Source: Paractinoplanes brasiliensis (GTDB taxonomy: Bacteria > Actinomycetota > Actinomycetes > Mycobacteriales > Micromonosporaceae). Taken from it: a stretch of 64,000 nt of DNA. The first letter of the stretch is position 1, and every line of letters begins with the position of its first letter. Positions 16,750 to 26,896 of the stretch are shown piece by piece. The notes under the pieces were generated by a model, which was not told where the DNA came from, did not search any database, and saw nothing but the letters and a program-made list of their open reading frames with translations. The stretch covers positions 3,454,001-3,518,000 of the forward strand of contig NZ_SNWR01000001.1 in the NCBI RefSeq assembly GCF_004362215.1, read 5' to 3'. A program made the position numbers and the translations under genes.

Positions 16750-16757
16750 GGGCTGAC

Positions 16758-16770
16758 ATGCAACTTGCAT
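16758..16770. promoter_or_regulatory. 13-bp palindrome ATGCAACTTGCAT
   Basis: A perfect odd palindrome centred on 16764 lies between the divergent HTH gene and the small gene at 16801. It overlaps the possible -35 element (TTGCAT) of the latter, so a bound protein would block that promoter. Confidence 0.5.
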
Positions 16771-16800
16771 CGACCGGACTCGTAGTGCAATCTTTTCGGT

Positions 16801-16995
16801 ATGGCTCGCGTCACTCACCCCGGACGGGGCAAGACGACCGAGTCCCGCTCAACGTACCGATACGTCACCGTTAACGGGGTCCCGGTCTTTCGCGCTGTCC
16901 GAGGTGGACTGATCCACTTCCGGCCGGTCGGCGGATCGGTGGCGGTGACGTTCCGCAACGCTTTTGATGATTGGCATCGTTGGAAGTTTGCATAG
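16801..16995 (+). CDS. small hypothetical protein, possibly leaderless
   Basis: This 64-residue basic, aromatic protein (YRYVTVNGVPVFRAVRGG, TFRNAFDDWHRWKFA) has no recognised domain. There is no ribosome site before ATG 16801. However TTGCAT, 18 nt, AATCTT and 6 nt precede the ATG, compatible with a leaderless transcript. It is divergent from the HTH regulator and shares its palindrome-bearing promoter. Coding status is moderate: codon positions look GC3-rich in the first half, less so at the end. Confidence 0.45.
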   Translation: MARVTHPGRGKTTESRSTYRYVTVNGVPVFRAVRGGLIHFRPVGGSVAVTFRNAFDDWHRWKFA

Positions 16996-17052
16996 GCGTT
17001 AACGCCGGGCACACTGGTGCTTTCGTGTCAAGGTTTCAGGGCAGGAGATGAC

Positions 17053-17352
17053 GTGCTTCCTCGGTCCGGTGATGTCATACACGTGACGAAGGCGGCGAGC
17101 GTCCAGTTCGCGGCGCCGATGCTGTTCCGTGTCATCCGGGTCCACGACTGGCCGACGTACGAGGGCTGGATCTGGCTGGACGGCTATGAACTCAACGCGT
17201 CGGGCGATGCCGTGGAGCGTCGTTCGATCTTCGTCCAGGTCAGTGGTCTGCGTGCCGTCGGCAAGGCGCCCGACCCCCGGGCGCGCAACGGCCGCCAGCC
17301 GGGCCTGGTCAGCGGCACGGTTCAGGCCCGTACGGTCCGTACGAACCGCTGA
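17053..17352 (+). CDS. hypothetical protein
   Basis: This is a 99-residue protein starting at GTG 17053, preceded by AGGAG at 6 nt. The core (VQFAAPMLFRVIRVHDWPTYEGWIWLDGYELN) looks like a compact beta-rich domain; the last 25 residues are Arg/Pro-rich and disordered. It has no signal peptide and no catalytic motif that I recognise. It may share a transcript with the 16801 gene (57-nt gap). It converges with the PASTA protein gene 9 nt away. The clear ribosome site and biased codon use make it a real gene of unknown role. Confidence 0.75.
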   Translation: MLPRSGDVIHVTKAASVQFAAPMLFRVIRVHDWPTYEGWIWLDGYELNASGDAVERRSIFVQVSGLRAVGKAPDPRARNGRQPGLVSGTVQARTVRTNR

Positions 17353-17361
17353 TCCCTCCGG

Positions 17362-18378
17362 CTAGTTGCCTTCCGTGGGCTCGGCTGTGCCCGTCGGACC
17401 GGTCGTCGGCTGCGCCGCGATCACCAAGGTGACCGTCGTGTCCGGTGGGACTTCCTGCCCCTCTACCGGATCGCTGTCGATCACCGTGTCCGGCGGCACG
17501 TCCGGCGCCTGACGATAGATCAACCGGTAGTTCAACCCGGTCGTCCGCAGCGCCTCCTGGGCGTCGGCCAGCGCCAGCCCCCGCAGCGCCGGGACGGTGA
17601 TCTCGGACGTGGACGGGTCGGTCGTGGACTGGGTCGGCTCCGGCGAAGGCGAGGGCGAAGTGGTCGTCGGCGTCACGGTCGGTGAGGTCGTTCCGGTCGT
17701 GACCGTCTCGGCAGGCGTGGCCGAAGTGCTCGTCACCGGCGCGGGAGTCTCGTCCTCCGAGTCCTGCAGGATGAGATAGATCGCCCAGCCCAGCACGCCG
17801 AGCAGGATCAGCGCCACGATGCCGACCACGATCGGCATCCACCATCTGTCCCGCGAGGTGGACGGGGTGGACGCGGTCCAGTCGACCTCGGGATAACCCC
17901 GGCCCGGCTGAGGCGGGCGCACCTCGGCTCGTCCCGACCACGCGGGATTGGCCCGGCTGGGGGCCCAGTCGTCATCACTGACCGGCGGCATGATCGCGGT
18001 CGAGCCGGGCTTGTTCGTGACCACGGTGGGCTCGTCCCGGATCGCCGGCACGGTACGGACGTCGTCCAGGGTGTCGTCGTCTCCGCGCCGAACGCCGTCC
18101 AGCGTGTCGTCGTCTCCGGGCGGCGGCACCGAGGCCCGGCCGACCGTCACCTCTGGCACATCGCCGTCAACCAGCGTCGCATCCGGATCAGCGGCCGACC
18201 CACCAGCCGGCGGCGCGTCCGGATCGGCGGCGGAACCACTGACCTGGGTGGCGTCCAGGTCGTCCGCCCTGGGCTTTTCGCCCGGGGAGTCCGGCTTCTC
18301 GGGTTTATCCGCCTCGGAGGACGGGTCCTCGGCGTCGTCAGGCGAAGAACGTCGCGTCTCGTCGCTCTCGTCCGACAT
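17362..18378 (-). CDS. single-pass membrane protein with one PASTA domain, no kinase
   Basis: This is a 338-residue protein with an acidic, Ser/Asp/Pro-rich cytoplasmic head (about 1-235), one membrane helix (about 241-265, WWMPIVVGIVALILLGVLGW), a Thr/Ser/Pro-rich outside stalk and one PASTA domain (about 291-355 of the frame: VPALRGLALADAQEALRTTG then VIDSDPVEGQEVPPDTTVTLV). PASTA domains bind peptidoglycan fragments in PknB. Here the kinase is replaced by a disordered head, so it may be a wall sensor or scaffold. ATG 18378 has GGAGGAGAGGCG upstream. It is divergent from the membrane protein at 18545. Confidence 0.82.
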   Translation of the reverse strand: MSDESDETRRSSPDDAEDPSSEADKPEKPDSPGEKPRADDLDATQVSGSAADPDAPPAGGSAADPDATLVDGDVPEVTVGRASVPPPGDDDTLDGVRRGDDDTLDDVRTVPAIRDEPTVVTNKPGSTAIMPPVSDDDWAPSRANPAWSGRAEVRPPQPGRGYPEVDWTASTPSTSRDRWWMPIVVGIVALILLGVLGWAIYLILQDSEDETPAPVTSTSATPAETVTTGTTSPTVTPTTTSPSPSPEPTQSTTDPSTSEITVPALRGLALADAQEALRTTGLNYRLIYRQAPDVPPDTVIDSDPVEGQEVPPDTTVTLVIAAQPTTGPTGTAEPTEGN

Positions 18379-18544
18379 CGCCTCTCCTCCGGCTCGTTCA
18401 CCCGCATGGGTCAACGTATCGAATCTTGCGGGACATGTCTGGCCTCCGCAGGACAAACAAACCAGGTGGCTACAGGTGAGAGACGCACGCGAGCATCGGC
18501 GCACCGATTCGCAGGCATCGGCAGGTGCCGCTACAGTGCGGCGC

Positions 18545-20080
18545 ATGGCCGAGAAGGGCTGGACGGCGCGCGTAGCCACCGCGGCAGGAGCCGCAGCGGG
18601 CACGGGCGCCGCGCAATTGGGTCTGGGCTACGGCCTGGGCGTGGTCGTCTGGCCGGTGACGCCGACCCCCGACGACAGCGCCTGGCTGGGCAGTCTCGGC
18701 TGGGCAACCTGGATCACGGCGAGCGCCACGGTGTTCGGCGCCGTCCTCGGCAGCCGTTTTCGGGGCGGCCCCGGGCCACGCACCAGCGGCCCCTGGCGGT
18801 TCGCCTTGGCTGCCTGCGCGGCGGTGGGCGCGCTGGTGACGGTCGCGCTCATCGCGCTTCCGGCCCGCTCCGCCGTACGCTTCGACACCGCGAACCCGCA
18901 GGTCGTGGCGGCTGGCTACGCCGTGGCCGGCCTTGCGCTGGGCTTGATCATCGCGTTCTGGGCGGTGTCGTCCCGGGCGGTCGCGGCCAATCTGATGGCC
19001 ACCGGGGTCTGGCTGTGGGCCCTGGCCATCGCGGCGATCGTGGTCGAGCTGGCCGTCAACCGCGAGTCCGCGACCTATCTGACCAGCTGGCAGTTCGCGG
19101 AGGTGGCCAACAGCGGGCTGTACGGCACGATCTACTGGCCGAGCGCCCTGCTCACCCTGGCCGCGGCCTTCCTCGTCGGCGCCCTGACGGCCGTGCCCGC
19201 TGCCCGCCGCGGCGATGCCGGCACGGGCGCGGCGACCTCGGGTGTGGCCGGCCCGCTCCTGGTCGCGTTCGTTTTCCTGGCGCTGGCGCCGCGCTTGACC
19301 GGCGCGCTCGGGCCCATAGAGTCCGCATACCTGATCGCGCCGTACGCCGTGCTGGCCGGCCTGGCCGGGTCCGTTCTCGCGGTGGCCGTCACCCGCACGC
19401 TGCAGGAGCAGCGGTCCCGCCGCGCGGGCGCCACGGTCACCGGCACAGCCCGCGTCCCGGAGGCCCCCGCCCTCGAGCCGCCGTCGTCCGGACGCTCAAC
19501 TCCACCCCGCGACCAGGGCGCAACCGCCACCACCGCCCAGCTTCCGGCCGCGGCCGGGGATCCTGAGTCACCCTCCCTCCGCGGTACAAAATCTGCGAAA
19601 GGGATGCCGGAGGGGGGTGACGAGGAAGGTGGGCACCCGGATGAGCCGGCGAAACCGAGGTCATGGCTCTTCGGCCGCCGAAAGAAGCCCGCTCCCGAAC
19701 CCGCAGCGTCGTCCACGCCGGGAACCGCACCCCGACCCGCAACCGGAGCTGCAACCGCGCCGTCACCGGTGACCGGGAAGGGGGCTGCCACCGCGCCGTC
19801 CTCCCGCCGACCGTCCGAGCGGGACAGTCCCGGACCTGACAAAGCGGACAAAGACCAGCGTACGGGTGTCGAGCCCGCCCCGGTCGACGCGGAGATCGCC
19901 GCCGCCGCCCGGCCGGCCCCGAGACCGCGCCCCAGGAAAGCGGCGGAGCCCAAGCCGGCCAGGTCCACTGTGACCCCGCCGCCCACAGCCCCGGCCGTAG
20001 CACAGATCAACCCGAAACCCGCCCAAGCGCCGCCGAAGGCTCCACCCCCGTCGAACCCGAAACCGCAGGCGAAGGGCTAG
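18545..20080 (+). CDS. polytopic membrane protein with long disordered C-terminal tail
   Basis: This is a 511-residue protein. The first 280 residues hold about eight hydrophobic segments. The rest is Pro/Ala/Lys-rich and disordered, including a KPRSWLFGRRKKPAP block and a PKAPPPSNPKPQAKG end. No transport or enzyme motif is recognised. ATG 18545 has no ribosome site, but TACAGT sits exactly 7 nt before it, consistent with a leaderless transcript. It shares a divergent promoter region (18379-18544) with the PASTA protein. It overlaps the next gene tail to tail by 4 nt. The basic Pro-rich tail is probably cytoplasmic. Confidence 0.78.
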   Translation: MAEKGWTARVATAAGAAAGTGAAQLGLGYGLGVVVWPVTPTPDDSAWLGSLGWATWITASATVFGAVLGSRFRGGPGPRTSGPWRFALAACAAVGALVTVALIALPARSAVRFDTANPQVVAAGYAVAGLALGLIIAFWAVSSRAVAANLMATGVWLWALAIAAIVVELAVNRESATYLTSWQFAEVANSGLYGTIYWPSALLTLAAAFLVGALTAVPAARRGDAGTGAATSGVAGPLLVAFVFLALAPRLTGALGPIESAYLIAPYAVLAGLAGSVLAVAVTRTLQEQRSRRAGATVTGTARVPEAPALEPPSSGRSTPPRDQGATATTAQLPAAAGDPESPSLRGTKSAKGMPEGGDEEGGHPDEPAKPRSWLFGRRKKPAPEPAASSTPGTAPRPATGAATAPSPVTGKGAATAPSSRRPSERDSPGPDKADKDQRTGVEPAPVDAEIAAAARPAPRPRPRKAAEPKPARSTVTPPPTAPAVAQINPKPAQAPPKAPPPSNPKPQAKG

Positions 20081-21546
20081 TACGCCGGCCAGGTGTGCAC
20101 GGGATCGTTGGTGCTGTGCAGCTCCCGGTAACGCAACAGCATCGAGTGCAACGCCTCGTCGCGGGACATGCCGCGCCGCTCGGCCGCCCGTACGGCCTCG
20201 GTCTGCCACGACGCGCCGTTGCGGCCCAACCGGCAGCGCTCGTCGATCACCCGCAACAACCGATCGCGTACGGGTGGCGCGACACCGAACCGGTCCAGCC
20301 CCTCGTACGCGCGGGGCAGCAGTTCCGTCCGCACCAGCTCGGTCACCGGAACCGTGCCCACGCCCGGCCAGAAGGCCGTGGCCTCGATGCCCTCGACCGC
20401 GCCGGTGTGGAAGTTCTCGCGGGCGGCTGCGAACGGCAGACGCGACCAGACCGGACGCTCGTCCTCGGCCAGCTGACGGACCAGGCCGAAGTAGAACGCG
20501 GCATTGGCCAGCAGGTCGATCACAGTCGGCCCGGACGGCAGCACGCGGTTCTCGACACGAAGGTGCGGCCGCCCCTCCGTGACGTCGTAGACGGGCCTGT
20601 TCCAGCGGTACACCGTGCCGTTGTGCAGGCGCAGCTCACCCAGGCGAGGGATGCCGCCCGCGCGCAGCACCTCGGCCGGGTCCTCGTCGGAGAGGAACGG
20701 CAGCAGCGGGGCGAAGAACCGTACGTTCTCCTCGAACAGGTCGAACACCGAGGTGATCCATCGTTCCCCGAACCAGACGCGGGGGCGTACGCCCTGGGCC
20801 TTGAGCTCCTCCGGCCGGGTGTCGGTGGCCTGCTGGAAGAGCGCTATCCGCGTCTCGGCCCACAGGCGACGGCCGTGCAGGAACGGGGAGTTCGCGCCGA
20901 CCGCGACCTGCACGCCGGCTATCGCCTGGGACGCGTTCCAGAAGCGGTCGAACCGGTCGGGCGGCACCTGCAGGTGGAACTGGACGCTCGTGCAGGCGGC
21001 CTCGGGCGCGATGGAGTCGCTGCTGCTTCGCAACCGTTCGACGCCCCGGATGTCGAGGTCGAACCGCTCGCCGCGGGCGCCGGCCATCTCGTCGTTGAGC
21101 AGCCGGTACCGCTCGTTGGCACTGAGGTTTTCGAGCACCAGGTGCTCGGCGGTGAGGGTGGGGAGCATGCCGATCATGACGAGCCCGCAGTCGGTCTTGT
21201 CGGCGGCCCGGCCCAGGCTTTCGAGCAGGTCGTTCTCATAGTCGGCGAGTCCCCAGCCGGCTATCGACCGCGGCGCCATGTTGAGCTCGAGGTTGAACTG
21301 GCCGAGCTCGGTCTGGAACAGCGGGTCGCCGAGACGGTCGAGGACCTCGGCGTTGCGCATGGCCGGCCGGGCCGCCTCGTCGATGAGGTTGAGCTCGATC
21401 TCGAGCCCGGTGGTCAGGTCGTCGCGATCCTCGAAGATGTGCTGGTCGAGCATCTGCGTGAAGACGTCGAGACATCGGCGCACCTTGTCCCGATAGGTGA
21501 CGCGGTCTTCCGGGGCGAAGACGACGGTCGCGAGATCCTTGCCCAC
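20077..21546 (-). CDS. glutamate-cysteine ligase family protein (GCS2-like)
   Basis: This is a 489-residue ATP-dependent carboxylate-amine ligase of the glutamate-cysteine ligase family. The GLEIELNLIDE block with MRNAEVLDRLGDP, ELGQFNLELNM and LVMIGMLPTL is characteristic of actinobacterial members annotated as glutamate--cysteine ligase. Actinobacteria mostly make mycothiol, so the in vivo product is uncertain: gamma-glutamylcysteine (for instance in the ergothioneine EgtA reaction) or another gamma-glutamyl amide. No egtB-E genes are adjacent. GTG 21546 has AGGAGGGTAA upstream. It ends overlapping the convergent membrane protein gene. Confidence 0.82.
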   Translation of the reverse strand: MGKDLATVVFAPEDRVTYRDKVRRCLDVFTQMLDQHIFEDRDDLTTGLEIELNLIDEAARPAMRNAEVLDRLGDPLFQTELGQFNLELNMAPRSIAGWGLADYENDLLESLGRAADKTDCGLVMIGMLPTLTAEHLVLENLSANERYRLLNDEMAGARGERFDLDIRGVERLRSSSDSIAPEAACTSVQFHLQVPPDRFDRFWNASQAIAGVQVAVGANSPFLHGRRLWAETRIALFQQATDTRPEELKAQGVRPRVWFGERWITSVFDLFEENVRFFAPLLPFLSDEDPAEVLRAGGIPRLGELRLHNGTVYRWNRPVYDVTEGRPHLRVENRVLPSGPTVIDLLANAAFYFGLVRQLAEDERPVWSRLPFAAARENFHTGAVEGIEATAFWPGVGTVPVTELVRTELLPRAYEGLDRFGVAPPVRDRLLRVIDERCRLGRNGASWQTEAVRAAERRGMSRDEALHSMLLRYRELHSTNDPVHTWPAY

Positions 21547-21655
21547 TTACCCTCCTGGGGCGGCCAGGCACAAAACGGACGTCGATCACCACTCTGTGAG
21601 CGAACGCGTGCGCTCGGTCTACCTTGCCACCCGTACCGGAGTCGCGCCACACAAC

Positions 21656-21693
21656 AGCGAGCCGCCGCCCAGGAATCCGGGCGGCGGCTCGCT
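21656..21693. terminator. hairpin after yceI
   Basis: A perfect 15-bp stem (21656-21670, 21679-21693) with an 8-nt loop lies 17 nt after the yceI stop on the minus strand and upstream of the ligase gene, separating the two. Confidence 0.8.
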
Positions 21694-21710
21694 TGTGGAC
21701 CTCGGTGCGG

Positions 21711-22289
21711 TCAGGCGCGACGGATGGCCTCGCCCTCGATCTCGATCTTGATCTTCTTGCTGACCATCACGCCGCCGCTCTCGAGGGCCATGTTCCAGGT
21801 CAGGCCCCACTCCTCGCGGTCGATCTCGGCGGTCGCGCTGAAACCGAAGACGGCCTGCCCGTACGGGCTGGTGCCGGCGCCCTCGAACTCGACGACCAGC
21901 TCGACCGGCCGGGTGACGTCCTTGATGGTGAGCTCGCCGTCGAGAACGAACTCGGCGCCCGCGTGGCTCTTGATGCCGGTGCTGCGGTAGGTCATCGCGG
22001 GGTACTTCTCGGACTCGAAGAAGTCACCACTGCGCAGGTGGTTGTCCCGGTCGACCTGGCCGGTCTCGATGCTGGCGGTGTTGATGGTCGCTTCGACGGA
22101 GGAGGTCAGCGGGTCCTCGCCGATGGTGATGACGGCGGAGGCGTCCGCGAACTGCCCGCGGACCTTGCTGACCATGAGGTGTCGCGCCACAAAGCCGACC
22201 CGCTTGTGCGCGGCGTCCAGGTCGTACGTGCCGGCGGCCGGGATCTGCAGACCCTCGTACGTACGGGTGGTGGCGACGGACTCGGTCAT
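21711..22289 (-). CDS. YceI family protein
   Basis: This is a 192-residue lipocalin-like YceI protein; the fold binds long isoprenoid or lipid ligands. Typical elements are AGTYDLDAAHKRVGFVARHLMVSKVRGQF, DNHLRSGDFFESEKYPAM and a late DREEWGLTW block. It has no signal peptide, so it is cytoplasmic, as many actinobacterial members are. ATG 22289 has AAGGA 7-8 nt upstream. It is divergent from the MarR gene 22392; a 102-nt region lies between them with a local AT-rich stretch. A MarR-controlled yceI is a common arrangement, so repression by the neighbour is likely. Confidence 0.93.
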   Translation of the reverse strand: MTESVATTRTYEGLQIPAAGTYDLDAAHKRVGFVARHLMVSKVRGQFADASAVITIGEDPLTSSVEATINTASIETGQVDRDNHLRSGDFFESEKYPAMTYRSTGIKSHAGAEFVLDGELTIKDVTRPVELVVEFEGAGTSPYGQAVFGFSATAEIDREEWGLTWNMALESGGVMVSKKIKIEIEGEAIRRA

Positions 22290-22391
22290 GACTTTTCCTT
22301 CTCTCAAGCACTGTGATCGGTATTTGTGTGACGGAGCAACTATATGCCAAGCAATATTCCCCGTGTCAAGAGTCCGAGGTAGGATGTACCC

Positions 22392-22877
22392 GTGAGTACG
22401 GACCTGGATGACCCCCGCTTCACCGCCTTCGGGCTCTTCGCCGAGGCGTTCACCGGGCTGAGCAACCGCTTCAACGCCCAGTTCGACCAGCACCGCCTCT
22501 CCGCCGTCGAGTTCGAGGTGCTCATGCGCCTGGCTCGCTCCCCCGGCCACCGGCTCCGGATGACCGACCTCGCCGGCCAGACCTCCCTGTCGACCAGCGG
22601 GGTGACCCGGGTCGTCGACCGCATGGACCGCGACGGCCTGATCCGGCGCGAGGCCTGCCCGAGCGACCGGCGCAGCTCGTTCGCCGTGGTCACCGACGCG
22701 GGCCTCCGCCGGCTCGACGAGGTCCTGCCCGGCCACCTCGAGCTGCTTCAGCAGTGGTTCATCGGACAGTTGAGCCCGGCCGAGCTCGACGGCATGCTCG
22801 CCTCACTCCGCAAGATTCGCGACGCGGTCAACCCGTGCGCGACGGCCGGCACCGACGGGGAACGCTCCGCCGCCTGA
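22392..22877 (+). CDS. MarR family transcriptional regulator
   Basis: This is a 161-residue winged-helix repressor. The DNA-binding region (LSAVEFEVLMRLARSPGHRLRMTDLA, TSLSTSGVTRVVDRMDRDGLIRREA and the wing PSDRRSSFAVVTDAG) is canonical. Start GTG 22392 is preceded by TAGGAT and 6 nt with no ribosome site, consistent with a leaderless message. It probably regulates itself and the divergent yceI through the shared 102-nt spacer, where ATATGCCAAGCAATAT (an imperfect palindrome near 22342-22357) is a candidate site. The ligand is unknown. Confidence 0.92.
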   Translation: MSTDLDDPRFTAFGLFAEAFTGLSNRFNAQFDQHRLSAVEFEVLMRLARSPGHRLRMTDLAGQTSLSTSGVTRVVDRMDRDGLIRREACPSDRRSSFAVVTDAGLRRLDEVLPGHLELLQQWFIGQLSPAELDGMLASLRKIRDAVNPCATAGTDGERSAA

Positions 22878-23186
22878 GCAAGCATTACGCAACCCGTCGA
22901 AGTCGGAACAAAGCCGTCCGTGAGCACCGTGCCGGAAGGCTTGGGGTAAACCGGCAGAACTACCGGCAGAATCGGGCGACGCGGCGGTCCAAACGGACAA
23001 ATCTCCCGGGCTGCGCGGTCCTGTGTGGCTACTGTGATCCGCGCAGGGGGATGCGGCGCGACCGAGGCGACGGCGGGGCTCGACGGGGGAGCTTCGTTCT
23101 CGCCGCTTGACTGGCGGGCGTGGCGGCGGCCGGCGCGTGGGGGGCACGCTACGCCGGCCGACCACGCCCGGCCAGGACCCTGACCT
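22878..23186. other. 309-nt intergenic interval
   Basis: The interval lies between convergent marR and the NB-ARC regulator gene. I see no credible gene. Its left part is AT-richer than its surroundings (near 22880-22990). Its right part holds the hairpin at 23115-23170. Confidence 0.5.
23115..23170. terminator. nested hairpin between convergent genes
   Basis: CGGGCGTGG/CCACGCCCG (23115-23123, 23162-23170) encloses CGGCCGGCG/CGCCGGCCG (23127-23135, 23152-23160), giving an interrupted 18-bp stem 17 nt after the regulator stop. Confidence 0.65.
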
Positions 23187-25637
23187 TCAGCCTTCCAGCA
23201 CCCGGGCCAGCCGCTGCGGTCCGAGCTTTTCGCGCTCGCGCGGCAACAGCGTGATCCCGCCCGAGCGGCACAAGAGCCCCAACCGCCGTACGGCCGACTC
23301 GCGCTCATCCTCGTCCGGGGTGCTCACGATCAGCCCGACAAGAGCCTCCACCACATCGCGGGGATCATGAATCCCGTCGTACGCCTCGGCGGCCCGGGCA
23401 TAACACTCGGCCGCCCGCTTCGGCTCGCCCCGGCTCAGCGCGACGGCCGCCTCGACCACCGCGGCCGGCCCGTCCATGGCGTCGTCGTCCTCCTCGGGGT
23501 GAAGCTGCTCGAGCACCACCGCCGCCTCGTCCACCCGCCCCGCCTCAGCCAGCGCCAGCCCGATCGTCGCGAGCAACCGGCGCTGATGCCCGGGGTCGCC
23601 CAGCTTGATCAGCTCGGTCATGGCACGCCGGCCCACCCGTGCCGCCTCGTCCGGAAGCCCGTCCAGCCGCTGCACCTCGGCCAGGTTCGCCTGGGCCAGC
23701 GCCCGCAGCCGCCGCTCGCCGCAGCGCCCGGCCTGCTCGTGCACCACGGCCAGCCGCTGCCGCGCCGCCCGCAGGTCGCCCTGACGGATCTCGTGCCAGA
23801 CCAGGTTGTTCTCGGCGACCGCCAGGTCACGCGCCTGACCGGTACGCCGGGCCAGCGCCAGGGCAGCCTCGCCGTGCTCACGGGCCCGGTCGAAGTCGCC
23901 CGCGCTCATCCACAGGCCGGCCAGCTGGGCGTGCGCGGTGAGCTGCCCCGCGACCTCGGCGAGCCGCTCGAACTCGGCCAGGGCCTCGGACGCCGACTCG
24001 ATCTCCCGAGCGCTGTCGCCGTGCTCGCGGGCGAGCTGGGCCATCCCGATGCGCGCCCACGCCCGGACGGACGGGTCGGCGTCGGCGGTGCGGGGGTCGT
24101 CGAGCAGCCGGCGCAGCCATCGCCGGCCGGTCTCGGCGCGGCCCCGGAACCGCCACCAACGCGGAAGGGCGGCCGCAAGGCGCAGGGCAGTGTGCGGATC
24201 CTCCGCCGCCGCGTAGGCCAGCGCCGTGCCGAAGTCGCCGGCCACGTCGTCGAGACGCCCCGCCGCCTCGGGCAGGCTGGCGCCGGTCAGGTCGGGCCAG
24301 ATCTGGTGGGCCAGGTCGGCGAGCACCTCAGCGTGCCGCCGGCGATTGTCGTCCAGTTCACCCTCGGCCGCCGCGCGCTCGGCCGCGTAGTCGCGCACCA
24401 CGTCGAGCAGGCGGAACCGGAACGTCCGGCGGCCGCGCACGCTGAGCAGGCCGAGTTCGAGCAGGCGGTCGAGCAGGTGCACGACGTCGGCGCGCGGGTT
24501 GTCGATGAGCTGCTCGGCAAGACCGATCGACCAGCGGTAGCGGAACATCGCGAGCCGTCGCAGCTCCCGCTGTTCCTCGGCGTTGAGCAGGCGATAGCTG
24601 GCCGCCACGGCATCGCGCAGGCTGACCAGCGGCTCGCCCGAACCGGGCCGGTCGAGGTCGAGCACGCGATCGCCGTAACGGTCGAGGATCTCGGGGATCG
24701 TCAGCACGCGACCACGCGCCGCGGCCAGCTCGATCGCGAGCGGCAGACCGCCGAGCCGCCGGACCAGCGTGGCCAGCGGCGCGATCTCGTCGGGCTCCGG
24801 CTCGGTGTGGCGGACCTGACCGAGTCGTTCCAGAAACAGAGCCACCGCCGGGTACGCCGCCACGTCAGCCAGCGTGCCGGCGGTGTCGGGCGGAGGCGCG
24901 GTGAGCGGGGCGAGCGGCCAGACCCTTTCCGCGGGCAGGCCGATCGGGTGCCGGCCGGTGGCCAGGAACCGCAGCGTAGGCAGACGTTCGAGCAGGCGGG
25001 TGAGCATCTCGGCGGTCGCGTCGGCGGAGCGTTCGACGGCGTCGACGAAGACCAGGGCGGCCCGGCCCGCGAAATGCGCGGGCAGGTCGTCGGGGCGGCC
25101 GACACCGAATTCGGCCGCGATGCTGCCGAGCATCTCACCGACCGTGGCGCCGTCGGTGACCACGATGCCGGCGACACCGCCCGGATAAGCCGCGGCCGCC
25201 CGGTGGGCGGCCACGAATCCCAGGCTCGTCTTGCCCACCCCGGCCAGGCCGACCAGGGTTGTGCCGCGCGGGCCGTCGGTCGCCGTGAGCTGCGCGGTCA
25301 TCTCGGCCAGATCGTCGTCGCGGCCGATCAACTCGATCGTCGGCAACACCCTGAGAAAGCCGGTGGGCGGCAGACCGTCCTCGGTGGACTGGCCTCGCGC
25401 CGCGGCCAGGAACGCCTCTCGATCCGCGCCGCTCAGACCCAGCGCGGCCGCCAGCAGCTCGACCGTGGTGCGCTGGGGACGTGACGCCCGGCCCCGTTCG
25501 AGGTCACGGACCGTCCGCACGCCGACGGCGGCCCGGGAGGCCAGCTCCTCCTGTGTCAGGCGAGCGCGCTGCCGCTCGCGGCGAAGCACGGCGTCGAACC
25601 CGGATACGCCCTGGTCCGGCGCGTTTTCAGCCCCCAT
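23187..25637 (-). CDS. XRE-HTH / NB-ARC-type ATPase / TPR regulator
   Basis: This 816-residue signal-transduction ATPase (STAND) regulator has an N-terminal HTH (about 14-70: RLTQEELASRAAVGVRTVRDLERGRA), a P-loop ATPase with Walker A GLAGVGKTS near 148 and Walker B ALVFVDAV near 195, a winged-helix linker region, and about 300 residues of TPR-like helices. Such proteins are inactive monomers that oligomerise on ligand binding and then act on promoters. No biosynthetic cluster adjoins it, so the target is unknown. ATG 25637 lacks a ribosome site; TAAGTT sits 7 nt before it, suggesting a leaderless mRNA. Divergence from acdH is absent: both read leftwards. Confidence 0.88.
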   Translation of the reverse strand: MGAENAPDQGVSGFDAVLRRERQRARLTQEELASRAAVGVRTVRDLERGRASRPQRTTVELLAAALGLSGADREAFLAAARGQSTEDGLPPTGFLRVLPTIELIGRDDDLAEMTAQLTATDGPRGTTLVGLAGVGKTSLGFVAAHRAAAAYPGGVAGIVVTDGATVGEMLGSIAAEFGVGRPDDLPAHFAGRAALVFVDAVERSADATAEMLTRLLERLPTLRFLATGRHPIGLPAERVWPLAPLTAPPPDTAGTLADVAAYPAVALFLERLGQVRHTEPEPDEIAPLATLVRRLGGLPLAIELAAARGRVLTIPEILDRYGDRVLDLDRPGSGEPLVSLRDAVAASYRLLNAEEQRELRRLAMFRYRWSIGLAEQLIDNPRADVVHLLDRLLELGLLSVRGRRTFRFRLLDVVRDYAAERAAAEGELDDNRRRHAEVLADLAHQIWPDLTGASLPEAAGRLDDVAGDFGTALAYAAAEDPHTALRLAAALPRWWRFRGRAETGRRWLRRLLDDPRTADADPSVRAWARIGMAQLAREHGDSAREIESASEALAEFERLAEVAGQLTAHAQLAGLWMSAGDFDRAREHGEAALALARRTGQARDLAVAENNLVWHEIRQGDLRAARQRLAVVHEQAGRCGERRLRALAQANLAEVQRLDGLPDEAARVGRRAMTELIKLGDPGHQRRLLATIGLALAEAGRVDEAAVVLEQLHPEEDDDAMDGPAAVVEAAVALSRGEPKRAAECYARAAEAYDGIHDPRDVVEALVGLIVSTPDEDERESAVRRLGLLCRSGGITLLPREREKLGPQRLARVLEG

Positions 25638-25726
25638 GACACAGAACTTAAGGCTGGTTCAGAGACGCGGCGAGCAGAGATCCGCTCTTGTCGGATTGCG
25701 GACCGAAAGCCGAGGTGCAAATGCCG

Positions 25727-26884
<1,158 letters not shown>

Positions 26885-26896
26885 GGTGTGCTCCTG

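Noticed and set aside
23367..25484. 705-codon plus-strand frame opposite the NB-ARC regulator
   Set aside because: The minus-strand protein has clear HTH and Walker motifs; the opposite frame is low-complexity Arg/Gln/Gly.
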